Made by a program: the position numbers and the translations under genes. This document shows positions 15,435 through 23,814 of a stretch of 62,692 bases of DNA, piece after piece; position 1 is the stretch's first letter, and every line of letters starts with the position of its first letter. The stretch spans positions 1-62,692 of the forward strand of contig CAKUED010000019.1 of the NCBI GenBank assembly GCA_934646005.1. Direction: 5' to 3'. The DNA is from an uncultured Oscillospiraceae bacterium (GTDB taxonomy: Bacteria > Bacillota > Clostridia > Oscillospirales > Oscillospiraceae). The notes beneath the pieces were generated by a model. It searched no databases. It worked only from the letters and a program-made list of their open reading frames with translations, and had not been told where the DNA came from.

Positions 15435-16672
15435 TCGTATCTCAGCTCCCTGAGTGCCGCGTAGCTTGCTTCCAGACGCGCAGCGAGCGCGGGAGCAAGC
15501 GCCTCGCGGTAAGTTTCCGCCGCCGCGCCGCAAAGCCGGCTGCGGCAGCCGAAATAGCAGCCGCCCAGCGCCACGGCGCTTTCAAACCAGTCGCCGCGCA
15601 GCATCCGCAGAATGGACACCGCCGCGGACGACAGCCCCGGCGCGATGTAGGGCTTGAAGCCCAGCTCGCGCACCTGTAGATTCAGCGTGCGCGCCAGCTC
15701 GGTGAGCCCTTCGGAAAGCGTCGCGTCATAGCCGTCATTCGGCGCGTTGCAAACGACCAAGCCCTCGCCGTGCGGACCGAACGCGCGCCCGCGTGTAAAG
15801 TCCGCGCCCAAGCGCTTTGCCGCATACGCCGCGCGCGCCTGCATCACGCCGAGCCCAAACCCGCGCACCTGCTCAGGAAGCAGCCCCGCAAAGTCATACT
15901 CACCGCTCTGCGCGCGGTTCGAGTCGAGAAACAGCGCCCGCGCCAGCGGATCGACGGGGTCGGACACCTGACAGAACAGCCCGCAGAAATTTTCTTCCCG
16001 CGCGCGGCGGGCATAGGTGCGGAGCATTTCGCGGTTTTTGGCAAACTGCGCCATGCGCACATCTTGTACCTTGCTGTCAAGCCCCGGCACGCCGCGCGAG
16101 GCAGTGAAGATGAGCACGTCGCAATGAAACAGGTCTTGTTCTCGGCAGACGGACACCTCCGGCATCGGCTCGCCATCGTGCAGCGGCAGCACCTGCCCCA
16201 GCTCCATCACATAGCGCGCCATCAGCGGCTCGTAAGGGTCAAAAATGCCGATCGTGTCAATGCAGCCGCCGCCGAGAAGCTTCAGCCCCGTCAGCACCGT
16301 GCCGCCCACGTCGCCCAGCCCCACGAGGTTCACGCGCAGCCCCGACTTTTTGCGTGCAAGCTGCGCGGAAAGTACGGAAAATGCCCGTGAAAACGCGGTA
16401 TTGAGCACGATCGCGCCGTCTTTTTCGATGAGCGCATTTACTTCCTGCGGCAGCACCGGCGCGTCCGCCCGGCAGGGCATGAGGCGTGCAAGCCCGTCCG
16501 GCTCGCCGAGCTCCCGCGCGCTGCGGATAAACCTCAAGCCGCCGCTGTCCTTCGCGGGGCGGTTTTCCAGAATGACCAGCGGCGAAAACGGCTGCGCCGC
16601 CTCGCGCGCGTCGGGCGGGAACTGTCCGCCGCAGGAAACCAGGCACGCCCCGTGCCACTCACGGTACATCAT
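15431..16672 (-). CDS. Lactate/malate-dehydrogenase-like NAD-binding protein
   Basis: 413 residues. A Rossmann nucleotide site NLVGLGDVGG lies near residue 115, and DVLIFTASRGVPG followed by VRMAQFAKNREML and VSDPVDPLARA mirrors the TAGVPR...N...SNPVD order of lactate/malate dehydrogenases. The family's catalytic His/Arg cannot be placed with confidence, and the N-terminal 110 and C-terminal 130 residues are extra, so the substrate is open. Its start overlaps the end of the giant gene by 14 bp, with AAAGGAG inside that gene; two adjacent ATGs are possible. Confidence 0.6.
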   Translation of the reverse strand: MMYREWHGACLVSCGGQFPPDAREAAQPFSPLVILENRPAKDSGGLRFIRSARELGEPDGLARLMPCRADAPVLPQEVNALIEKDGAIVLNTAFSRAFSVLSAQLARKKSGLRVNLVGLGDVGGTVLTGLKLLGGGCIDTIGIFDPYEPLMARYVMELGQVLPLHDGEPMPEVSVCREQDLFHCDVLIFTASRGVPGLDSKVQDVRMAQFAKNREMLRTYARRAREENFCGLFCQVSDPVDPLARALFLDSNRAQSGEYDFAGLLPEQVRGFGLGVMQARAAYAAKRLGADFTRGRAFGPHGEGLVVCNAPNDGYDATLSEGLTELARTLNLQVRELGFKPYIAPGLSSAAVSILRMLRGDWFESAVALGGCYFGCRSRLCGAAAETYREALAPALAARLEASYAALRELRYE

Positions 16673-19600
16673 GCGCGTAACGCTCCTTTCGTTCAATGCG
16701 CGAGAGCTGCTGTAAGCTGTCACGCAGGTAGTCGGACGCGGGCAGGCGCTCGTCGTGCATCATGCACACGCCCTGCTCCGGCAGGCGCGGCTGATACAGC
16801 GCCTCGCCCAGACGGCGGATGGTCAGATTCGCGGCGAACAGGTCCTGATTCGCGCGTTCGAGCGCGCTGAGGATTTCCAGCGCGTTTTCCAGCGCCGTGC
16901 GCGACAGGGCGTACACGTCCTCCGGCGCGGCGTCGCGGAAATAATTGGGGTAGTAATACGGCAGGATGAGGTTGATGGACGGCAGGCTTCGCTGCGCGCT
17001 GCGCGTGCCCTCCACGCTGTCGCCGCCGAGGAAGGGGTAAAACAGGCTCTCCGTCGCCCAATAGTGCAGGTTCGGGATAAAATATTCGCACTCCACCGTG
17101 CGCCCCTGCTGCTGCATGATGTCCCGCCCGCGCCCGGACAGGATGGCGACGACGATCTTTTCCGGCTCAAAGCCCTCGGCGCGGAACACCTTGTCGAGCT
17201 TTTCCAGCCGGTAGCCGTTGTGCAGCAGATCGTCCACCAGCAGCACCGGGCGCTCAAAGCTCTTGAGCATCCGCACCTGGCTGCGCAGCGGCGAATAGCC
17301 GGGGAACTCCACGATCTCAAAGTGCTGAAGATCGGCGCAAAAGCGCTTTTCCACATGGAGCGTTTTTGTGACCGTGTGCGGCACGACGACATCGGAGAGA
17401 ATTTTTCCGTATGGCACGCACATCCCAGCGCCCAGCCGCACGCCCTCGGGCAGGCGGTCGATGCCGTTTAATTTCTGCACGCGCTCCATGAGCGTCTGGT
17501 TGAGCTGCTCGGAGTCAAAGCACAGCAGCAGCGTCCCGGGGAACATCCGCCCCAGCGCCGCGCGCAGGCGCGGGCGCGTGCGGGCAACTGCGTCCTGCAC
17601 GAGCGCTTCTGAATGCAGCGGCTGCTTGACGGCAAGCAGCACGTCCTGCAGCAGCATGACCGGCGCGCGCATATCCACGCACCAGAGCGTATCCTGCGCG
17701 CCGAGGGGCAAAAAGCCGAGCTGCAAAAGCGCCTCGCGCAGCGCGCCGTCCTCCCGCTCACAACGGCAGACGGCATAGGTGTGATCGCCCTCCAGACTGC
17801 GCGCAAGCAGCTCGTTGAGCAGCATCCGGCAGCGCTCCGCGTCGGGTTCGCCTGCACAGCAGACGTCCCGCACCAGCAGCAGCCGCCCGGAGGCACGCGC
17901 GCGCACCTCGCTTGCCGCCGCGAGCGAGCCGAGCGCGCCGTACAGCTCGCCCACCTGCACCGTGTGCCCCACGCACCAGCCCGTGAGCTGCCCGTATTCG
18001 CACAGCGTCACGGCAAGCGGATGCGCCCGCGCGTCCATCGCCGCGCACATTGTCTGCGGCAGCTCCGGCGCTGCCTCGCGGTACAGGCGGTACTGCCGCT
18101 CCTGCCGGGACAGCTCGTTTTTCGTCTCCGGCTCGCGGATATACAGGCGGTTTTCGTAGATAAACGACTGCACCACGGGATCGACGAGCATGGAAATATC
18201 CAGCCCGCGATCGACATAGTCGCGGATGCGCGTGGAGCTGACGGTCTCGTAAAACGCCGGGAGTGACAGCACGCGCAGCTTTCCGCGGATGACGGACGAG
18301 AGCGCCTGCCGCGCCGCCTCCGTCTCTTCGCCGCGGCAGAAAATGATGTGGTTATACTCCGCCGCCGCGCCGGGCTCGTGGCTTCGGTAGGCAGACGCGC
18401 CGCGGATGACGTCGCTGCCCGCCACAAGATACAGCTCCCGCTCCGGCAGCAGACGCTTCAGCAGCGCCAGATCGCGCGGCATGGCGATGTTGATGGGAAT
18501 ATCGTCCGGGAACAAATAGGTATCCCACTGGTCGGCGGCGGAGATCATGGCGATCTGCCGCCGCAGGAGCTTGGCAAGCGTCTTTTTGCTCCACGAAAAT
18601 TCGTCGATCGCCAGATATACCTCAAAGCCCAGCGCGCGGATGTGCTCCACGATCTGCTTGTGCCCGGCGGAAAACGGGTCGAACGTGCCGGGGAAGAACG
18701 CCGCAGGCTTTTGCGGCGCAAACGGCAGCGCGCCGCACTCGATCTCATAGCGTACAAGAAAGCGGTAGAGATGGTTGAGCATCGCCGCGTCATGAAAGCG
18801 CACGGTCTGCCCCGCGCGCGGCTCGCACAGGAGCGTGAGCAGCTTTTTGTGCAGCCGCGCAAACAGCGCCCCGCGGAACGAGAGCGGCAGCGCGTCGCTC
18901 CCGAATAAGTCGCAGCAGAGCACCTGCATCGCCGTCTGGTGCACGTCCGCGTCATAGTGGCTTACGCCCGTCATCAAATTGCCGAGCAGGCGGCTGACGA
19001 TCTCACCGTGTGTCTGCCCCAGCGCGGCGATGACCGCGCCAATGGCGGCAAGCGCCACGCTCGCCGTGCGCGCGGACGCGCCGTGCGCCATTTTTTCGAG
19101 CGTATCGACCGCCTCCAGCAGCTCCTTTTCCGGAAGCAAGCAGATGAACTGCCCGATGTAGGGCGGGATGAAGCGCGTGATCTGCTCCTCGCCGGTCTCG
19201 AGCTCGCGCAGCAGGTCGCAGGCGATCTCGTTGATCTGGTCGGCGGGCAGGCGCGGCGCGATGAGCAGCAGATGCCGCCCCGCCGATTCGCGCACCGGCA
19301 GATGCTCGGACACGCAAAGTAAGTTGGAAAAATGCAGCGCCGTGTGGAACACGTCGTGCCCGCTCGCGAGCGCGTCGGCGCACAGCAGGTCAATCTGCGC
19401 GAGCTTGACCGTCCAGTGGACGGCGTTTTTGAGGTTGCTGAGATACAGCGCCGCGACCTCCTGCTCCCGCAGCGCCGCCGGGCGCACGCCGCAAAGCCCC
19501 GCGCGCAGATAGTCCGCCGCCGCTTCGCCGCTTTCGGGAATGCGCTGCGCCAGCGCGTGCACCGCCTCGCGGCACGATTCCTTCTGCCGCAGGTGCAGAA

Positions 19601-21284
19601 GAAGCTGCATCGCGATCAGGCGGCGGTGCGTCTCGCCCGACTGCACCATCGGGGCGAGCAGTTTGAAAAGCGCCTCGCACGCCTCGTCCGGCAGATACGC
19701 GCACGGCACATGGCACAGCGCGTCCGTGAGCGCAAAGCGCTGCGCGCCCTGCGCCGTTTGCAGCTGCGTCAGCAGCGGGGCGAGCAGCCCCGGCGCGGTT
19801 TCCGGCGCGGCGGCGGCAAACAGGCTTTGGCAGATGGTTTTGAGGGAATTGGCGATCCGCAGCGCATGGCGCGGGGAATATTTGCGGTCAGGATACAGGC
19901 AGGCGTCCAGATAAAACGCCCACAGCTCCGCCGCCTCATCGAGCAGCGGCGCGGTGGCAGGCGCGGCGGCAGCGCCGCTCTCGCCCTGCGGGCGCTCCTT
20001 GCGGTAGCTCGGGCCGCTGTTTGCCAGCACCTCGCCCATCGTCTGCCCCGCCATACGGCGCACGTCGCCGTCGGGGTGGGACAGGAGTTCGTATAAAAGC
20101 CGCAGCAGCTTTTTCTTGTTTGCCTTGGAAAGATAGGCGCTGTATTCGCGCAGCAGCGTCAGGTCGCTGCGGATGCGGCGCAGGTCCTTTTCGCTCTTCG
20201 CCTGCTCTAAAAGGCGCGAGAACGACGCCTCCACGCTGATCGTGCGCATGAGGCGCGTCGATCCCTCCAGCGTGCGGACGCGGATGCGCGCCAGCGCGTC
20301 CTGCGCGCTCAAAAGCGCCGCGTCGCGCGTATCGGGCGGCGTGAGCGTATTGTCCGATAGCTCCAGCGGCACGCCGTGCGCGCGCAGCAGCGCCTCAAAA
20401 TCGCAGAGCTTTGCGTAGACGCTGCGGTATTTTTTCTGTTTTTCCCCGGTCATATCCGCCAGCTTCGAAAAGACCATCGCATACGCGTCCGCCAGCGAGT
20501 AAACGCGCACCGTCTCGCGCCCCGCTTCGCGCGTGCCGCGCACGCGGAAGTCCGCCCAGATGAGCAGCAGCGCCTCGATGGGCAGGTTCTCGAACTCCAG
20601 ATCCCAGGTGGAGTGATTCGCGGCGACGTGCCCGATCTCCTCCATGCCGTTGCGGCTGAACCAGCGCCAGGTGTAGTAGTAGTGCAGATACGCCGTGCGC
20701 GCGGCATTTGCGCCGCGGCAGCCGAATTTGCCCACATCGTGCCCGAACGCCGCACCGCTGACCAGCGGCAGATCGACCGCCAGCCCCGCGCGGCGCGCGA
20801 GGATCGCGGTATGCAGCGCCAGATTGTGCACGCCGATGATGTGCGACGCGGGGTCGATCACGCCCGCCTCGCGCGTCAGGCGCAGGAGCGCCGGGATGTG
20901 ATCGCGCTGCACGCACGCGGTAAAGCGCGCGTACTCTGCTGCCACGCGGCTGCCCGCGCGCGCGTCCTCCGGCACGGGAATGAGGTCCGTCAGCGGGTCG
21001 GGCGCGCCGTCATAGCACGCGAACAGCGCTTCCAGCGCGGCAAGAAACTGTGTCTGTTCGGCATCCAGTTCACGCGCCGGGTGCGTCTCGTCGGGGTAGA
21101 GATTCGCGGCGAGCTGCGCCGTGAGCGCGGTCAAAAATGCTTCCGCGTCCGCCTGCGGCAGGAGCGCGCGCAGTGCGCGATGGGCAAGCTGCGCGTCGCG
21201 CCCGTCCAGCTCCATCAGCCCCGCCGGGACGTCGTCCGTCCCCAGCGCGGTAGCCAGCACGGCGCGTTTTTCTTCCTGCATCAT
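16659..21284 (-). CDS. Giant HD / helical-repeat / NMN-adenylyltransferase-like / phosphoribosyltransferase-like fusion
   Basis: 1541 residues, no membrane segment. Residues about 150-330: HD-type hydrolase (HNLALHTAIL, then FGHDVGK with H182-D183, later NHSTWD). About 390-850: leucine-rich helical HEAT/ARM-like repeats. About 860-1050: nucleotidyltransferase of NadD type, FFPGTFDPFSAGHK with the HxGH-like site, LVAGSDVI and SSTRIRDYV. About 1050-1290: a linker region with GNAT-like features. About 1290-1450: phosphoribosyltransferase-like, VLLVDDLLHNGYR at 1347-1360. The ATG at 21284 has AGGTGGGG upstream; GTG four codons earlier is less likely. First gene of a three-gene overlapping operon. 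A role in NAD or nucleotide metabolism is inference from the domain pair. Confidence 0.7.
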   Translation of the reverse strand: MMQEEKRAVLATALGTDDVPAGLMELDGRDAQLAHRALRALLPQADAEAFLTALTAQLAANLYPDETHPARELDAEQTQFLAALEALFACYDGAPDPLTDLIPVPEDARAGSRVAAEYARFTACVQRDHIPALLRLTREAGVIDPASHIIGVHNLALHTAILARRAGLAVDLPLVSGAAFGHDVGKFGCRGANAARTAYLHYYYTWRWFSRNGMEEIGHVAANHSTWDLEFENLPIEALLLIWADFRVRGTREAGRETVRVYSLADAYAMVFSKLADMTGEKQKKYRSVYAKLCDFEALLRAHGVPLELSDNTLTPPDTRDAALLSAQDALARIRVRTLEGSTRLMRTISVEASFSRLLEQAKSEKDLRRIRSDLTLLREYSAYLSKANKKKLLRLLYELLSHPDGDVRRMAGQTMGEVLANSGPSYRKERPQGESGAAAAPATAPLLDEAAELWAFYLDACLYPDRKYSPRHALRIANSLKTICQSLFAAAAPETAPGLLAPLLTQLQTAQGAQRFALTDALCHVPCAYLPDEACEALFKLLAPMVQSGETHRRLIAMQLLLHLRQKESCREAVHALAQRIPESGEAAADYLRAGLCGVRPAALREQEVAALYLSNLKNAVHWTVKLAQIDLLCADALASGHDVFHTALHFSNLLCVSEHLPVRESAGRHLLLIAPRLPADQINEIACDLLRELETGEEQITRFIPPYIGQFICLLPEKELLEAVDTLEKMAHGASARTASVALAAIGAVIAALGQTHGEIVSRLLGNLMTGVSHYDADVHQTAMQVLCCDLFGSDALPLSFRGALFARLHKKLLTLLCEPRAGQTVRFHDAAMLNHLYRFLVRYEIECGALPFAPQKPAAFFPGTFDPFSAGHKQIVEHIRALGFEVYLAIDEFSWSKKTLAKLLRRQIAMISAADQWDTYLFPDDIPINIAMPRDLALLKRLLPERELYLVAGSDVIRGASAYRSHEPGAAAEYNHIIFCRGEETEAARQALSSVIRGKLRVLSLPAFYETVSSTRIRDYVDRGLDISMLVDPVVQSFIYENRLYIREPETKNELSRQERQYRLYREAAPELPQTMCAAMDARAHPLAVTLCEYGQLTGWCVGHTVQVGELYGALGSLAAASEVRARASGRLLLVRDVCCAGEPDAERCRMLLNELLARSLEGDHTYAVCRCEREDGALREALLQLGFLPLGAQDTLWCVDMRAPVMLLQDVLLAVKQPLHSEALVQDAVARTRPRLRAALGRMFPGTLLLCFDSEQLNQTLMERVQKLNGIDRLPEGVRLGAGMCVPYGKILSDVVVPHTVTKTLHVEKRFCADLQHFEIVEFPGYSPLRSQVRMLKSFERPVLLVDDLLHNGYRLEKLDKVFRAEGFEPEKIVVAILSGRGRDIMQQQGRTVECEYFIPNLHYWATESLFYPFLGGDSVEGTRSAQRSLPSINLILPYYYPNYFRDAAPEDVYALSRTALENALEILSALERANQDLFAANLTIRRLGEALYQPRLPEQGVCMMHDERLPASDYLRDSLQQLSRIERKERYAHDVP

Positions 21285-21357
21285 AGCGTTCCCCACCTTC
21301 GGTACTAGTTTCTGCTATTTTACCACAGTATCACGGTCGTTTCCAATGTTTTTCTGA

Positions 21358-22944
21358 TTATTTACCACTTGCTCCGTAGTTCGAGAGTACGCGTGCCGAC
21401 GGGTCTTTCACGTCGCAGCCCTTCCATGCCTTGTTCGGCATCCAGAAGTCCTTGACCATCTTTGCCTGACCGGGGTAGTATTTCTCAAAGATCTCGCGGT
21501 ACAGCAGGCTCTCTTTTGTAAACGGCTGGGCAAAATCGTACTGCTTGCATTTTTCGGCAAATTCCTTGTCGGTGTAACGGCTCTCGGCGTATTCCTTGAG
21601 ATCGTCCACCATGGAGTGCCCCACCGCGTCGGAGAACGCCGCCTTCTGCCGCCAGAGGATGTCCTCGGGCAGGATGTGATCGCCCGCGAACGCTTTTCGC
21701 AGGAGGTATTTGCCCATGTCGTAGGTGTTGAGCTTCTTTTCCGGGTCGATGGACATCACATATTTCACAAAATCCAGGTCGCCGAACGGTACGCGCGCCT
21801 CCAGAGAGTTCACGCTGATGCAGCGGTCGGCGCGCAGCACGTCGTACATATACAGCTCGTCCACGCGCTTTTTTGCCTCCTGCTGGAACGCTTCGGCGGA
21901 GGGCGCGAAATCGGTGTATTTATAGCCGAACAGCTCGTCGGAAATTTCGCCCGTCATGAGCACGCGCACGTCCGTCTGCTCGTGGATGGCTTTGCAGCAC
22001 AGATACATCCCGATGCTCGCGCGGATGGTCGTGATGTCATACGTCCCGAGCAGGGCGATGACCGGCTCAAGCGCGTCCAGCACGTCCTGCTTTGTCATGC
22101 TGACCTCGGTATGCTCCGCGCCGATGAAATCCGCCACCTCGCGGGCGTATTTGAGGTCGATGGGGTCGAGGTCCATGCCGATGGCAAACGTCCGAATTTT
22201 CTTTCCCAGCAGCTTCGCCGAGATGGCGCACACAAGGCTGGAATCGAGCCCGCCGGAGAGCAGGAAGCCGAGCGGCGCGTCGGCGTCCAGTCGTTTTTCC
22301 ACGCCCGCGATCAGCTTTTCGCGGATGGTCTTGCAGACGGTGTCCAGGTCGTCCTCACAGTAGGCTTTGACCGTGGTGAGGTCGGCGTAGCGGACGAATT
22401 TGCCGTCCTTGTAGTAATGTCCCGGCGGGAAGGGGCAGACCTCTTTGCACAGCCCGATGAGGTTTTTCGCTTCGCTGGCAAAGACGATACCGCCGTCCGC
22501 GAGATACCCGTAGAACAGCGGGCGGATGCCGATGGGGTCGCGCGCGGCGACGAGCGAGTCCGACGCCGCGTCGTAAATGACCATGGCAAACTCCGCGTCG
22601 AGCTTCGCGAACATCTCCACACCGTATTCCTTCCACAGCGGCAGGATGATCTCGCAGTCGGAGTCGGAACGGAACGTATACCCCTTCGCTTCCAGTGCCT
22701 TTTTGACCGGGCGGAAGCCGTACAGCTCGCCGTTGCACACCGCCGCGTCGCCGCCGAGGTAAAACGGCTGCATCCCTTCCTCATGCAGCCCCATGATCGC
22801 CAGCCGGTGGAAACCCAGGCAGCTCGCCGAGCCGACGGCTTCCAGCCGCGTGGCGTCCGGCCCGCGGGAGACGGTGCGGTCAAAATAGGGGCGAACTTCG
22901 TCCGCCGTCAGAGTTTTCGACGTAAATCCAATAATTGCACACAT
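21358..22944 (-). CDS. asnB: Asparagine synthase (glutamine-hydrolysing)
   Basis: 528 residues. Makes asparagine from aspartate, glutamine and ATP in the cytoplasm. The start MCAIIGF puts the nucleophile at Cys2 after Met removal; CNGELYGF and the N-terminal Ntn amidotransferase span about 1-200. The synthetase domain has the P-loop LLSGGLDSSL near residue 230 and LMTGEISDELFGY. Compared with the long B. subtilis-type AsnB it is the shorter E. coli-type length. GGAGGTG precedes the ATG. Expression is governed by the Asn T-box immediately upstream; glnN, the glutamine source, is the next gene. Confidence 0.95.
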   Translation of the reverse strand: MCAIIGFTSKTLTADEVRPYFDRTVSRGPDATRLEAVGSASCLGFHRLAIMGLHEEGMQPFYLGGDAAVCNGELYGFRPVKKALEAKGYTFRSDSDCEIILPLWKEYGVEMFAKLDAEFAMVIYDAASDSLVAARDPIGIRPLFYGYLADGGIVFASEAKNLIGLCKEVCPFPPGHYYKDGKFVRYADLTTVKAYCEDDLDTVCKTIREKLIAGVEKRLDADAPLGFLLSGGLDSSLVCAISAKLLGKKIRTFAIGMDLDPIDLKYAREVADFIGAEHTEVSMTKQDVLDALEPVIALLGTYDITTIRASIGMYLCCKAIHEQTDVRVLMTGEISDELFGYKYTDFAPSAEAFQQEAKKRVDELYMYDVLRADRCISVNSLEARVPFGDLDFVKYVMSIDPEKKLNTYDMGKYLLRKAFAGDHILPEDILWRQKAAFSDAVGHSMVDDLKEYAESRYTDKEFAEKCKQYDFAQPFTKESLLYREIFEKYYPGQAKMVKDFWMPNKAWKGCDVKDPSARVLSNYGASGK

Positions 22945-22961
22945 AAAAAAGCACCTCCGGA

Positions 22962-23265
22962 TAAAATAAGCGGCAGTATCTCCTGAATTTCAGGACGAAT
23001 ACTGCCGATCCGCGGTGCCACCTGCATTGCTGTTTTCACAGCCCCTTGACGAGCTCTGTTAAGCCCGTGCGCCTTAACGCCGCGCATTGCGTCTTTCCTA
23101 CTGAGGATGGCTTCCCGTTCAGTCCGCTGCTCCGAAGTGTTCGTTCCGCAAGGGCTGCTGCCGGGCTCTCACCTGTCCCCGGCTCTCTGGGAGCGCGTGC
23201 TCGCGTACTTTTCTTCATCATAGCATTTTGCCATATACTTTGCCGCTTTGCACGGCAAAATTTAT
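22962..23265 (-). promoter_or_regulatory. Asparagine T-box leader
   Basis: Minus-strand leader with AGTA, AGAGAGCC and GGTGAGAGCC in stem I, T-box AGGTGGCACCGCGGAT (23008-23023), and terminator CGGCAGTAT/ATACTGCCG (22971-23007) before a T-rich run. Aligned with the Trp T-box of this window by the downstream CTTNNGAG, the specifier is AAC (23139-23141), an Asn codon; a one-base shift would give CAC (His), but asnB downstream favours Asn. Confidence 0.88.
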
Positions 23266-23271
23266 GTTCCG

Positions 23272-23300
23272 ATCATACTCCCATCGCCGCCATTCGTCAA
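23272..23300 (-). promoter_or_regulatory. Promoter of the asnB leader
   Basis: TTGACG (23295-23300), 17 bp, TATGAT (23272-23277) on the minus strand; start near 23265, which matches the beginning of the T-box. Confidence 0.8.
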
Positions 23301-23395
23301 CTGCGCATTTTTTATGAACTTGCGCGTGCGATTCTCTTCCTTTTTATGCAAAAAAGCGATGCGCAGCACTATGTCCACCAAAGAGCCTCGCAGAG

Positions 23396-23710
23396 TTTCG
23401 CCGCCGCAGCGGCGAAAGTGATTCAGATCATTTTTGCCGGCGGCGTGTACGTCGGCAAAAATTCTACTCACGGAGCGGAGTTAAGTGAGACCCCAAGAGC
23501 GCAAGCTCTGCGCTGCGCGATTGGCTAAGTCGAACTTATGCAGAGCGAAGCGTCGAAGTAGAATTTTTGCGCCTGCGCAAAAATAATGCGCGCAGCGCAG
23601 TGTGAGCCTTTTCAAACGAAAATCCAGCGAAGCGGTTTTCGTTTGAGCGTTTTTCAAAAATTCATTTTTGAAAAACGCAAAAGCGCCGCAGCCCGTAGGG
23701 GCTGCGGCGC
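23396..23710. repeat. Hairpin-dense intergenic repeat region
   Basis: Between asnB's promoter and the end of glnN, with no credible gene. Inverted repeats: TTTCGCCGC/GCGGCGAAA (23396-23417), TTTTTGCCG/CGGCAAAAA (23431-23461), a 14-bp pair GCAAAAATTCTACT enclosing 23455-23570, TCAAACGAAAA/TTTTCGTTTGA (23612-23646), TTTTTCAAAAA/TTTTTGAAAAA (23650-23675) and GCGCCGCAGCCC/GGGCTGCGGCGC (23683-23710). One of the last three may end glnN. Confidence 0.75.
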
Positions 23711-23814
23711 GAAAGCTCCTCTCCCAGCAGGAAATCCGTTTGGAGAACAGACAGGGAAACATCGGGAAAATACAGGTGATTCAGAGGAGGACCGGGAGCG
23801 GAGTTTTTTGAGAA

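Noticed and set aside
23262..23762. Small proteins of 69-160 residues between asnB and glnN
   Set aside because: They read across hairpins and the T-box leader, without start signals.
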